From: Halomonas borealis
GTDB taxonomy: Bacteria > Pseudomonadota > Gammaproteobacteria > Pseudomonadales > Halomonadaceae
NCBI RefSeq assembly: GCF_004798905.1
Contig: NZ_SDMO01000003.1
Coordinates: forward strand, 217,696 to 281,695
Length of the DNA stretch: 64,000 nt
Reading direction: 5' to 3'
The notes under the pieces were generated by a model. It was given only the letters and a program-made list of their open reading frames with translations. It did not search any database and was not told where the DNA came from. This document shows positions 1-8,740 of this stretch, one piece after another (position 1 is the stretch's first letter; every line of letters starts with the position of its first letter). Made by a program: the position numbers and the translations under genes.

Positions 1-1008
1 GTACGCCTCGGCATCGACGGGATCGTTGGCGATCCGCTGGCGCTGACGCCTGGCCGGGGAAGCGTCGTCGCCGGCGGTGGCCACCAGGAACGGCAGTAGG
101 GCGGCGGAGAAGCTCGTGTTGGCGGTGCCCCGGGATTCGCCGCTTCGGGCATCGATGCGCTCCGGGGGCGCGCCTCGCTCGGCGGTCAGGTCGCGCATGG
201 GCAGGAAATGCGCGAGCAGCGCGTCGCGGTGGGGCGCGTCGTCGGCGAGCATGCCCAGCCACAGGTAGACGCGAATGGCATCGTAGTCGCCGGACGCGCC
301 ATGCCGGGGGTCTGGCTGCCAGCCGTGGTCCGCTCGCCAGGCGACCCAGTCCGGCGCCAGCCCGCGCGGGGCGCTATCGATGAGCAGGCTGGGCACTCGG
401 CGCGCGATCTCCGGCCAGGGCTCGCCCAGTGCGCTCAGGCGGGCCATGAGCTGCGGCGGCAGATAACTGGGATTAAGACGCCAGCGGGCGTCGCCCGTGA
501 AGCCCATGCGCCCGGGCAGCAGCATGCTGCCGAAGCCGGGCAGATCGACGACTTCCTGCTGGGCGATGCGCGCGGCCAGGCGTTGCCCCAGCACACGGTA
601 GTCGCGGCGCTGCCACAGGCGGCCGGCCTCCAGCAGGGTATAGGCGAGCCACAGGTCGGAGTCGGCGGCGCTATTGGCATCGATCACGCCCCAACGGTCA
701 TCGTCGCGTCGCCCCCATAGCCAGGCGGGCAGCATCGTCCCCATGTCGCCCTTGGCCAGGTGCTCCTGCGTCCAGTCGAGTACGCGCTGGAAGGTGTCGC
801 GGTCGTCGGCGACCAGGGCGAAGAACAGCGCGTAACTCTGCCCCTCCGAGGTGGTGATCCGACGCGGGTCGGAGGGGTCGATGACGCGGCCGCTGGCGTC
901 GACCAGGTTGGCCTTGAAGCGTGCCCAGGCGGGCCAGTCTTGATCGGCCGCCTGGAGCGGAAGGACGACGACCTGCAGGGCCATGGCCAGTAGCACGGCG
1001 CGTAGCAT
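1..1008 (-). CDS. bcsZ: BcsZ, periplasmic endo-1,4-beta-glucanase (GH8), 3' end cut by window edge
   Basis: 336 residues are visible from the start codon at 1008 and the frame is still open at base 1, so the C-terminus is missing. The N-terminus is a short hydrophobic signal peptide ending near LQAAD. GH8 hallmarks are in place: the general-acid Glu lies in TSEGQSYAL (E55) and a conserved Asp in GASGDYDAIRVYL (D243), the same numbers as in E. coli BcsZ. The family cleaves beta-1,4-glucan in the periplasm and is needed for correct cellulose export. It starts 3 bases after bcsB stops, so it is translated from the same operon. bcsC, the usual next gene, would lie outside the window. Confidence 0.93.
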   Translation of the reverse strand, partial: MLRAVLLAMALQVVVLPLQAADQDWPAWARFKANLVDASGRVIDPSDPRRITTSEGQSYALFFALVADDRDTFQRVLDWTQEHLAKGDMGTMLPAWLWGRRDDDRWGVIDANSAADSDLWLAYTLLEAGRLWQRRDYRVLGQRLAARIAQQEVVDLPGFGSMLLPGRMGFTGDARWRLNPSYLPPQLMARLSALGEPWPEIARRVPSLLIDSAPRGLAPDWVAWRADHGWQPDPRHGASGDYDAIRVYLWLGMLADDAPHRDALLAHFLPMRDLTAERGAPPERIDARSGESRGTANTSFSAALLPFLVATAGDDASPARRQRQRIANDPVDAEAY

Positions 1009-1011
1009 GCT

Positions 1012-3255
1012 CTACTCCTTGCCGGCGTCCAGGCGCCGGGCGGCGATGCGGCGCAGGATACGCCACAACAGGAAGGCCACCAGCAACACGGCAAGCACGG
1101 CCATGCCGGCGATCCACCCGGGGTAGGCGGACAGGTGGTACCACAGCCAGTGGCTCCATGACAGGTCGCCGACGTAGTAGCGTTCGCCCACCCGCTGGCT
1201 GGTCACGCCCGAGTCACGGAACAGGCTGACCGAGCCGTGGATCTGTGCGACCCGTGACGGGTCGTTCAGGGTGTCGTTGAGCAGGCGCTGGTCGGCGGGC
1301 CGGGGAGCGAGCATGGCGACCATGCTGCGTTCGTCGTGGTACGGCGAGGGCATTTCGAGCAGCGCGGCCAGGTTGCCGTGGGCGCTCACGGTGACGTCGC
1401 GGTCGGCCGGAACGTCGTCGGTGCCGAGATCGTCGGGGCGGGGCCGCGCAGCGCCGGCGATACGCAGGCGACTCCGGGCGTCGGGCCCGAGCGCCACGAC
1501 GGACTCGTGATCCGCGAGGCGGTCGGGCAGGCTGCCGATGGCCAATAGGTCGGCATCGATGTCGCTGGCGGCGCTCCAGTCATCGGTCAGGCGTACCGCC
1601 ACACCGGGGTAGCCGGTCTGGGCGCCGATGCGGCCCAGGCTGTCGAACAGGGTCGACAGCTCGCTGGCCGACGGTGTCGGCGGCGTCACGACCAGGGTCT
1701 GCGACAGGTCGGCGAGGCGGCTGAACGGGAAGCCGGCGTTGGTGAAGGTGCTCAGCGCCGGCATCGCCAGGTAATGAGGGAACCCCGACAGATCGATGGT
1801 CGACTGGTCGTCGATGCTGACCCGGTGCGCGACCGGCGAGACGATGGGACAACTGTCGCTTCCGCCACCCATGTGATTGGCATAGTCGAAATCGAAGCGC
1901 AGCCGGTTGAGGGCACCCAGCTTGAGTGCGGGGATGTCGACACGGGGTTGCTGCCCCAGCCAGCCTTGTAGCAAGGGCACTCGGAAGCCGTCGGTCTCGG
2001 CGTTGCCCCCCTCGGAGGCGAGCGGAAACGACTTCAGATACTGATCATTGATGCTGACGTCGAGCCGCGAGCCGGCCTCCACGGAGGGTGGGGTGTAGCG
2101 ATAACCAAGCTCCAGGTCGACCTGCTCATCGTTCCACACGAACAGGTCCGGGGGGATGCGTATGTCGAGGTTCAGCGGGCGGGGCTCCATGCCATCGGTC
2201 TGAAGCTGGGTCGGATAGTCGATCAGCTCGGCGAAGCGCACTGGACGATCGGTGGGAATCCAGGCCGGTGCATCATAGGGGCGGCGGGGTTCGAGGGTGT
2301 CGAGGGTCTCGACGCTGGCGCTCTGCCCACGCAGCAAGACGTCGCCCAGTGCCAGGGCCTGGGCGGCTTCGACCAGGTCGTCTGCATCGCGGCCGAGAAC
2401 CAGCAGCAGCTTGGCATAGGGCGAATCGGGATGGCTGATCAGTTCGATGGTCGGGCCGTCGACCCCGGGGTAGTCGGCGAGGAAGTCGGGGCGTCGATCG
2501 TTGGTGGCGAGCACCACCGAGTGTCGCCTCGGTGGCGCCTCGAAGGCTACCGGGAAGTGTTGCCCACGCCAGTCGGCGTGGGTGCCGAACCAGGAGGCGA
2601 CGATGCCGCCGGCACGCTGCATGTCGGGGCTCGGTGCGGTGGGCAGCACGAAGGGAATGTCCAGCGAACCATCGTCGCGCGGATAGAAGAACGGCCGGGG
2701 GAGACGCGACAGATCATTGGCCAGCGGCAGCGCCTGCTCGCGTAGCGTCAGCGTGCTGTCGCCGTTAAGTGCGAGCCAGATGCTGGTATGGGAGGGGTCC
2801 TCGCAGATGTTGGTGTAGTGGCCGACGAGCTCCAGGCGCAGGCGGTTGAAATCGCCGATCAACCGCGGGTCGAGGTCGATCCGTGCCTGCTGGGCCCCGC
2901 CGGGGGCGGTGGCTTGTAGCGGCAACGTGTCCACCAGGTCGTCGTTGAGGTAGACCTTGAGGTGCGAGACCTCTCCCAACAGGGACGGGGAAGGGGTGTA
3001 GCGCAGATCAAGGATCGCCTGGGTCACCAGGCGATCACCGCGGATACCGAACTCGAGCTGGCGCCTGGGGGTCAGGCCGCTTAGCTCCAGCCCGCCGCCG
3101 GCGAGACGCTCGAGGCGGAGGCTACGTTCGGTGACCGGCGCCTTGCCGTCGGCGATCGCGGCCTGGGAGGGCGGAGGCTCCTCTAGCGGTGTCGTCTGGG
3201 CCTGAGCGGGCAGGGCAATGGCAAGCAGCAGCGACAAAAGCAAGCGATAGCGCAT
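1012..3255 (-). CDS. bcsB: BcsB, periplasmic membrane-anchored cellulose synthase subunit
   Basis: 747 residues, close to E. coli BcsB (779). A signal peptide (first ~20 residues, ending ALPAQAQ) is followed by the repeated carbohydrate-binding and flavodoxin-like domains of BcsB. A single C-terminal membrane helix (about residues 710-732) ends in a basic tail, which in known structures packs against BcsA. It guides the nascent glucan through the periplasm and is required for BcsA activity. It lies 18 bases downstream of bcsA and 3 bases before bcsZ. The old name 'c-di-GMP-binding subunit' is misleading, because the PilZ domain is in BcsA. Confidence 0.95.
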   Translation of the reverse strand: MRYRLLLSLLLAIALPAQAQTTPLEEPPPSQAAIADGKAPVTERSLRLERLAGGGLELSGLTPRRQLEFGIRGDRLVTQAILDLRYTPSPSLLGEVSHLKVYLNDDLVDTLPLQATAPGGAQQARIDLDPRLIGDFNRLRLELVGHYTNICEDPSHTSIWLALNGDSTLTLREQALPLANDLSRLPRPFFYPRDDGSLDIPFVLPTAPSPDMQRAGGIVASWFGTHADWRGQHFPVAFEAPPRRHSVVLATNDRRPDFLADYPGVDGPTIELISHPDSPYAKLLLVLGRDADDLVEAAQALALGDVLLRGQSASVETLDTLEPRRPYDAPAWIPTDRPVRFAELIDYPTQLQTDGMEPRPLNLDIRIPPDLFVWNDEQVDLELGYRYTPPSVEAGSRLDVSINDQYLKSFPLASEGGNAETDGFRVPLLQGWLGQQPRVDIPALKLGALNRLRFDFDYANHMGGGSDSCPIVSPVAHRVSIDDQSTIDLSGFPHYLAMPALSTFTNAGFPFSRLADLSQTLVVTPPTPSASELSTLFDSLGRIGAQTGYPGVAVRLTDDWSAASDIDADLLAIGSLPDRLADHESVVALGPDARSRLRIAGAARPRPDDLGTDDVPADRDVTVSAHGNLAALLEMPSPYHDERSMVAMLAPRPADQRLLNDTLNDPSRVAQIHGSVSLFRDSGVTSQRVGERYYVGDLSWSHWLWYHLSAYPGWIAGMAVLAVLLVAFLLWRILRRIAARRLDAGKE

Positions 3256-3273
3256 CGATACACGATCCTTGTC

Positions 3274-5841
3274 TTAGCGGTATTGGCGTTGTCCGGCGGG
3301 GGCGATGGTCAGCCGGCGCGGGAAGAAGGAGCCCAGCCAGCCCAGCGAACGGCGCACCGACGGTGGGGCGTGCAGGAACAGGCGGCGATAGCCCTCGAGG
3401 CCGAGCCCCATGACGTCGCGCAGGCTCTGCATGGGACGGTCCTCGGCGATATCGTCGCGCCACAGCGTCCAGGTATCGGCGCGGGCGAAGGTGCACTGGA
3501 TATAGGCGATGTGCTGTGGCAGCGACATCGGTGCCAGGGTCAGGCCGGCTTGGTTATCACTCAGGTGGACCACGCGAGCCTCGAAGGCATGCTCCTGGCG
3601 GCCGCGACGCAACAGCAGCGTGACCATCTCGTCTGGCTCGAGCATATTGCTACGCGGCAGGCGGAGGCCTACCCCCGACTCGGCATAGTCGTGGAGGACA
3701 CAGGGGAAGGCATGGCCATCCTCGCGCGCCACGGCGGCATCCTGATCGACCCGTACACGATGGTGATGTCGTACCTGGTGGGCCTCCGCGGCCACGGCGA
3801 TCGCACCGCCCAGGATCATCAGGTTGTAGAGCGTCCAGACGAGGCTCACCAGCACGGTGGGGATCTCGTCCGTCGGCCCGGCGTAAAGGCGCCAGCCGGC
3901 CGCCACGACGCCGGTGAGGTTGAGCAGGACCAGTAGCAGGTAGGGGCGTGAGATTCCCCAGTCGAAATAGCGCTTGGCGACCAGGCCTCCCTTGACGGTG
4001 ACATTGAACTTGCCCTTGTGGGGGTTGATCAGGGCCATCGTGGTCGGTCGGGCGATATACCAAGCGAGCACGGCGTCGTAGATCTCGCTCCAGAAACTGT
4101 GTCGGTGGCGCCCCTGGATGCGTGAGTTGGTCAGACCCGAATGGAACATGTGAGGGGCGACATAGAGCAGGATGGCCGCGGCCGGCGCATAGATGATGTA
4201 GGCATGCAGGAGCAGGAAGGCCAGCGGCGCCGTGAGGAAGATCAGCCGCGGGATGCCGGCCAGGAAATGCAGCATGGCGTTGGCGTAGCACAGCCGCTGG
4301 CCCAGCGATAGGCCGCGCCCCAGCAGGGGGTTGTCGAGGCGGAAAATCTGCGCCATGCCACGCGCCCAGCGGATGCGCTGGCCGATATGCGCCGACAGGC
4401 TCTCGGTGGCTAGCCCGGCCGCCTGGGGCAGGCGCAAGTAGGCAGAGGTATAGCCGTGACGATGCAGGCGCAGAGAGGTATGAGCATCCTCGGTGACCGT
4501 TTCCACGGCGAAGCCGCCGATGGCTTCCAGGGCGCTGCGCCGGAGCACGGCGCAGGAGCCACAAAAAAATGAGGCATCCCACAGGTCATTGCCATCTTGC
4601 ACCAGCCCATAGAAGAGTGTGCCCTCATTGGGCATCTCGCGGAAACGTCCCAGGTTGCGCTCGAAAGGATCCGGGGAAAAGAAGTGATGCGGTGTCTGCA
4701 AAATACCCAGGCGCGGCTCCTTCAGGAACCAGCCCAGTGTCATCTGCAGGAAGGAGCGTTGGGGGACGTGATCGCAATCGAAGATGGCCAGGAACTCGCC
4801 GTCGGTGACGGTCATCGCATGATTGAGATTGCCCGCCTTGGCATGACGATTATCGTTGCGCGTGATGTAGTTGATGCCGACCGATGCGGCGAACTCGCGC
4901 ATCTCCGCGCGTCGTCCGTCATCGAGCAGATGAATGCGTAGCTGGCTTTGCGGCCAGTCGATGCCCAGCGCGGCCAACACCGTGGGGCGCACGACTTCGA
5001 GTGGCTCGTTATAGGTAGGGATCATCAGGTCGATCGTCGGCCAGCGCGATGCATCCTCGGGCAGGGGCACGGGGCGACGATTGAGCGGCCAGAGGGTCTG
5101 CACGTAGCCGAGGATCAGGATCAGCCAGGTATAGGTCTCGGCGCCGAGAAGGAGCAGGCCGCAGATCATGTCCAGTGGGTCGTTCCAGTTCAGCGTCGAG
5201 GTATAGCGCCACCACAGGTAGCGGCATGAGACGGTGACCGACAGCACGATCAGAACCAGGGTCGCCAGCCGCCCGGGGATGTTTTTCACCACCAGGGCGA
5301 TGCCCCACAGCAGCACCACGAATACGGCCTGCGCCGTGAGCGAGAAGGGCTGGGTGATCACCAGCAGCATCAATAGGGTGGCCAGGATGCCCATGGCCAG
5401 TAGCGGCCAGGACGAGGCATCGGTGGTGGTCTGAGGGGCACGCCGCATGGTGGGCATCAGGCGTTGAGGCAGGGAGTGTAGGGCCTGACGATAGGCTTCC
5501 CGAGCCTGTGCCCACCAGGATGCTGGCGGCGTGTCGGCAGTCGATGCCCGACAGGGCCGGGGGCGATGCGGGCGCAGCATGGCCAACCAGACGATCTGGA
5601 TCAGATAGCGCAGGGGGTCAGCTAGGCCTGGCCGGCGGCGGCGGAGATGGCGAAAGGCGTGCCCATGTCGAGTGAAGAGCTCTCGCCAGGCCGGTGACTC
5701 GAAGCGCCACAGGGCCCAGCCGAGTAGCCAGCACAGGGTCAGCAGGGCGGCGGTCAGCGGGCCGGCACCGCGCTTGATGCGCAGGGCTCGATAATAGCGC
5801 GAGAGAGGTTTCATCAGGCTGCGGCGCAGGAGCAGGGTCAT
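3274..5841 (-). CDS. bcsA: BcsA, UDP-forming cellulose synthase catalytic subunit
   Basis: 855 residues, family length (E. coli 872). The order is N-terminal membrane helices, a cytosolic GT2 domain, further helices, and a C-terminal PilZ domain. The GT2 catalytic set is visible: LLDDGRR, FDCDH, TVTEDAH and the QRIRWARGM signature that holds the acceptor. The c-di-GMP motif is RHHHR followed by the PilZ beta-barrel (LSDNQAGLTL). It polymerises UDP-glucose and extrudes the chain across the inner membrane when c-di-GMP binds. Its ATG overlaps the bcsQ stop as ATGA, indicating translational coupling. A second in-frame Met (MKPLSRYY, residue 10) is an alternative start. Confidence 0.96.
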   Translation of the reverse strand: MTLLLRRSLMKPLSRYYRALRIKRGAGPLTAALLTLCWLLGWALWRFESPAWRELFTRHGHAFRHLRRRRPGLADPLRYLIQIVWLAMLRPHRPRPCRASTADTPPASWWAQAREAYRQALHSLPQRLMPTMRRAPQTTTDASSWPLLAMGILATLLMLLVITQPFSLTAQAVFVVLLWGIALVVKNIPGRLATLVLIVLSVTVSCRYLWWRYTSTLNWNDPLDMICGLLLLGAETYTWLILILGYVQTLWPLNRRPVPLPEDASRWPTIDLMIPTYNEPLEVVRPTVLAALGIDWPQSQLRIHLLDDGRRAEMREFAASVGINYITRNDNRHAKAGNLNHAMTVTDGEFLAIFDCDHVPQRSFLQMTLGWFLKEPRLGILQTPHHFFSPDPFERNLGRFREMPNEGTLFYGLVQDGNDLWDASFFCGSCAVLRRSALEAIGGFAVETVTEDAHTSLRLHRHGYTSAYLRLPQAAGLATESLSAHIGQRIRWARGMAQIFRLDNPLLGRGLSLGQRLCYANAMLHFLAGIPRLIFLTAPLAFLLLHAYIIYAPAAAILLYVAPHMFHSGLTNSRIQGRHRHSFWSEIYDAVLAWYIARPTTMALINPHKGKFNVTVKGGLVAKRYFDWGISRPYLLLVLLNLTGVVAAGWRLYAGPTDEIPTVLVSLVWTLYNLMILGGAIAVAAEAHQVRHHHRVRVDQDAAVAREDGHAFPCVLHDYAESGVGLRLPRSNMLEPDEMVTLLLRRGRQEHAFEARVVHLSDNQAGLTLAPMSLPQHIAYIQCTFARADTWTLWRDDIAEDRPMQSLRDVMGLGLEGYRRLFLHAPPSVRRSLGWLGSFFPRRLTIAPAGQRQYR

Positions 5842-6572
5842 GTCGACGAGGCTCCATGCTGGGCCAGCAGCCAGGCCGCCAGGCGATGCAGGTCCTGGCT
5901 GGCGAGGCTGTCGGGGCGATGGCTGACCACGCCGCGCTTGTGAGCCAGGGCCTCGAACATGGCCTCGTCGCGATGGATGCTGAGGGGCACCAGCCAGTCG
6001 TCATGCTGCTGTTGCCACAGGGCATGCAGGTCATTCTGCAGGGCGCTGCGGGCCGATAGCCGATTGATCAGCAGGTACTCACCAACGCTGACGGTATGCG
6101 CCTCGAGCAGGGCGTGGCAAGCGGGGTCGGCCTGGCTGACCAGCAGCCAGGTATCCGCCACGCGGCGAGCCTGGCGTTGTGCCACCGGGTCATGGGCCGG
6201 GACGTCGATCACCACCCAGCGATAGGCCTCGGCCTCGAGGGAGGCTAGCCGCCGCTGCCATAGCGCGGGCTCGTCGTCGCGGTCATCGTCTTGTGCCTGC
6301 TCGAGGTCGTCGGGTTCGCCATGGGGCAGGAAGTGTAACCGGGCGCCTTGCACGTAGGCGGCTTCGTGCCAGGCGAGGCCCTCCTGTCGGGCTTGTGCCC
6401 AGCCTCGAGGATCGTCCCAGGCATGGTTGAAATGCAGACGCAGCAGGTTGCGTGAGTCCAGGTCGAGACACAGCACCGGTTCCCCGGCCTGGGACAAGGC
6501 CTCGGCCAGACCGGCCGCCACCGAGCTGGCGCCGGTGCCACCCCGCAGGCCTTGCACGGCGAGGGTCTTCAA
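5838..6572 (-). CDS. bcsQ: BcsQ, ParA/MinD-like ATPase of the cellulose complex
   Basis: 244 residues. The N-terminus carries a deviant P-loop, GLRGGTGASS, where most ParA/MinD proteins have KGGxGKT; both the signature and the core lysines are absent. E. coli BcsQ also lacks the signature lysine (VRGGVGTTT), so this is a family trait taken further. The rest of the deviant-Walker fold (LDLDSRN; VVIDVPAHD) is intact. In E. coli BcsQ forms the cytosolic vestibule with BcsR and BcsE and is essential for secretion. The start codon is TTG at 6572, overlapping the bcsR TGA as TTGA, so it probably depends on re-initiation after bcsR. Confidence 0.9.
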   Translation of the reverse strand: MKTLAVQGLRGGTGASSVAAGLAEALSQAGEPVLCLDLDSRNLLRLHFNHAWDDPRGWAQARQEGLAWHEAAYVQGARLHFLPHGEPDDLEQAQDDDRDDEPALWQRRLASLEAEAYRWVVIDVPAHDPVAQRQARRVADTWLLVSQADPACHALLEAHTVSVGEYLLINRLSARSALQNDLHALWQQQHDDWLVPLSIHRDEAMFEALAHKRGVVSHRPDSLASQDLHRLAAWLLAQHGASST

Positions 6573-6772
6573 GTCGCACGCCCCGAACGGGAAAGCACCG
6601 TCTCGGCCAGCAGTGGCCAGCGAGCCAGGTCGGCCGTCAGGCGTTCGCGTGCGGCAATGTTGTGGTAAGGGAAGTCGGGAAGCCCCGCCTTGTGGAGCAG
6701 TGCGCGGGTATCGTCATCGTAGCGCGGCGAAGCAGGCGCATGATGGGGAATGATCAGGCCATGAGTCGACAT
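6569..6772 (-). CDS. bcsR: BcsR, small regulatory subunit of the cellulose complex
   Basis: 67 residues from the ATG at 6772, which is preceded by a GGAG at good distance; a longer upstream reading in the same frame has no support. The C-terminal half carries the family signature ARERLTADLARWPLLAE, matching E. coli BcsR (QREQLAAALKRWPLLAE), and the middle has GLPDFPY where E. coli has SLPDIDY. BcsR binds BcsQ and stabilises it and the BcsE complex. It is the first gene of the minus-strand operon. It is easily missed because it is short. Confidence 0.9.
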   Translation of the reverse strand: MSTHGLIIPHHAPASPRYDDDTRALLHKAGLPDFPYHNIAARERLTADLARWPLLAETVLSRSGRAT

Positions 6773-6938
6773 GCATCTCCTTGATGATCGATGTGAGGGC
6801 GGCGTCGCTAGCCCACCAAACGCTAGACAACTAGCATCATTTGCATGCTGTGTTTCGCATGTGCTCAGCATGAAATGTCGTAAACTCACTCTAAGATGTA
6901 GGTTAGGTAATTGATTCGCCATGTCCAAGGAAATGCTT
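6773..6938. promoter_or_regulatory. Divergent control region of the two bcs operons
   Basis: This 166-bp AT-richer stretch separates bcsR (minus) from bcsE (plus) and must hold both promoters. Two inverted repeats stand out. The first is GCTAG-ACAA-CTAGC at 6822-6835. The second is larger: ATTTGCATGCTG at 6839-6850 faces CAGCATGAAAT at 6866-6876, with a one-base bulge. No convincing -35/-10 pair is visible; TAAGAT near 6891-6896 is a possible bcsE -10. A bound regulator could switch both operons together, but none is identified. Confidence 0.5.
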
Positions 6939-8567
6939 ATGTCGCTGTCGTCGGATCCGGTTCTGATGCGCTCGGGGCGTCATCATTATTCGCTGGGCAT
7001 CGACGGGCTATGGCCCGAGTTCGACGCCTTGCGTTGCCCCGGCCTGTACTGGCTGCTGGCCGACCGGCCGGCGCAGGGCGATGCCTTGATCCTCGGCCTG
7101 TTGGCCGGTGCCACGGCCGAGGCGCGAGTCGACTGGGTCGCCGCCGCGGATCACGCCCGGCAGACCGCCGCACGCCTGCCACCGCAAGTGGGGCCGGGGC
7201 GCCTGAACTTCCTGGCGTTGCCCGAGGGCATGACGACCGAGGCCTGGCTGCGCCTGCCCGAAGACCTCTCGCGAGGGCGCCGTGGGCGTCGCACCGCGCC
7301 TCGGTTGGTCATCCTCGAGGTCGCGACCTCGGCGCTCGACGGCGCGTTGAATGAGGGCGATGAGCTCGCCCGCTGGTGTCGTCAATGGCGCGACTGGGCC
7401 GATGCGCATCAGGCCTGTGTGGTGATCGTCAGCCATGGTGAGCGGGGCTTGGCGATGCGCGGACGCCTGCACCCGTACAACGATGCGCTGGATGGGCTGG
7501 CGCACCTGCAGCCGGCCGGTGAAGAGGGGCGTTTCCTCGTCGTCCACTGGCGCAGCGATCTACGCGTCTGCGGGGGGCGTGACCTGACCCTGGCGAGCGC
7601 AGCGTTCGGCTGGCGCTTGTTGTCCTCGTTGACTCAGGACGAGATCGCGGGCAGCGACGATCATGAATACCTGGTGCAACGCGATGTTCTGGAAGGCGCG
7701 CCGGCGTTGTCCGAGCACTGGCATGTCCATGACACGCCACGCGGAGTGGTGGCCCAGGCGATCAATGCCCAGGCCTCGACGGTCGTGCTGGGGGTGGAGC
7801 ATGCCGATGATATCGAGGCGGTGGCGCGCTGGATGCATGGGCTGAGGAGCCAGCGGGGCAATGCCATCAAGCTGGTCGTTCGCGAGTTGGTGCCCTGCCT
7901 GCGCTACCGGGATGAGCGCCTGCTGTGGCTGTGTGGGGTGACGCTGGTGGTCGGGGCCTCGCTGACCTTGCCGCAGTTCCTGAGTCGCCTCGAGGGCATT
8001 CAGGGGCAACGCTTCACGCGCCAGATCGATCCTGATTTCGACGCCATCGTCGCCTCCCTGCGACCGGTCACGTTGGGAGGTGCGGTGTCGCCGACGATCT
8101 TCCTCGAGCGGATCACGCGGTGGCTGGAAAGCTCGTCGGCCGAGGCCGTCGGCAGCCTGGTGGTGGCCCTGCAGCCGACCGGGGGCTTGTCCGCCGATCA
8201 GGCGCTGGATCGGTGTCGCCTGCATCGGCATGGTGACATGGTGGCGGTCATGGAAGGCCGGCTCTATCTGTTCCTGTTCGGCTGTCGAGCGATCGATCTG
8301 GACCCCGCGTTGAAGCGCTTGTTCGGGCTGCCCGCCGCGGCGCTGTTCGAGTCGCGCGAATACTTCGATACGCCCGAGTCGGCGGCACTCGAGGTGCACC
8401 GCATGATCGGCTGGGGAGGAGGTGGTGGTCGCCAACAGGCGGCCTCTCCGGTATCGCCCGCGTTATCGGATCAGCCTGCCCTCGATGCCCCCGAACCTGT
8501 CGTGGTTCCGCGTCCTGTCACGCTGCGCCTGCGCACCGACCCCGCACAGGAGGCCTCTCGCCCGTGA
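6939..8567 (+). CDS. bcsE: BcsE, c-di-GMP-binding enhancer of cellulose secretion
   Basis: 542 residues from the ATG at 6939, chosen because AAGGA at 6927-6931 sits 7 bases before it; ATGs at 6921 and 6933 are in frame but poorly placed. The order matches E. coli BcsE: an N-terminal degenerate NTPase-like part (GIDGLWPEFDALR), a degenerate receiver-like part beginning VLEGAPALSEHW, and the GIL domain. The c-di-GMP motif RxGD is present as R-H-G-D at residues 430-433, inside CRLHRHGDMVAV, in line with E. coli CRPNRTGDIMTI. The tail is Pro-rich and poorly conserved. BcsE recruits c-di-GMP and BcsRQ to BcsA. It overlaps bcsF as GTGA. Confidence 0.93.
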   Translation: MSLSSDPVLMRSGRHHYSLGIDGLWPEFDALRCPGLYWLLADRPAQGDALILGLLAGATAEARVDWVAAADHARQTAARLPPQVGPGRLNFLALPEGMTTEAWLRLPEDLSRGRRGRRTAPRLVILEVATSALDGALNEGDELARWCRQWRDWADAHQACVVIVSHGERGLAMRGRLHPYNDALDGLAHLQPAGEEGRFLVVHWRSDLRVCGGRDLTLASAAFGWRLLSSLTQDEIAGSDDHEYLVQRDVLEGAPALSEHWHVHDTPRGVVAQAINAQASTVVLGVEHADDIEAVARWMHGLRSQRGNAIKLVVRELVPCLRYRDERLLWLCGVTLVVGASLTLPQFLSRLEGIQGQRFTRQIDPDFDAIVASLRPVTLGGAVSPTIFLERITRWLESSSAEAVGSLVVALQPTGGLSADQALDRCRLHRHGDMVAVMEGRLYLFLFGCRAIDLDPALKRLFGLPAAALFESREYFDTPESAALEVHRMIGWGGGGGRQQAASPVSPALSDQPALDAPEPVVVPRPVTLRLRTDPAQEASRP

Positions 8568-8740
8568 GTGAACACTGCATACTGGCCGGCCTGGCAGGGA
8601 TCACGCTTGGGCTGATCGCGAGGCCGTGCTGGCGGTCTTTCTCCAAGTTCTCTTCGCGTCGCCCGCGTCTCCTGTCGCGTCAGGGGGTGAGGCGACGCTC
8701 TTCGGCCGACAAGGATGCGTCACGGCATGAGTCACACTGA
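8564..8740 (+). CDS. bcsF: BcsF, small inner-membrane anchor of the cellulose complex
   Basis: 58 residues from a GTG at 8564 that overlaps the bcsE stop (GTGA) and ends inside the start of bcsG. The N-terminus is one hydrophobic stretch (ILAGLAGITLGLIA) and the rest is strongly basic (SSRRPRLLSRQGVRRRSS). This is the layout of the 63-residue E. coli BcsF: one membrane helix, then a basic cytosolic tail. Direct sequence identity is low, so the call rests on position between bcsE and bcsG, coupling and architecture. BcsF recruits BcsE to the membrane and interacts with BcsG. Confidence 0.75.
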   Translation: MSEHCILAGLAGITLGLIARPCWRSFSKFSSRRPRLLSRQGVRRRSSADKDASRHESH

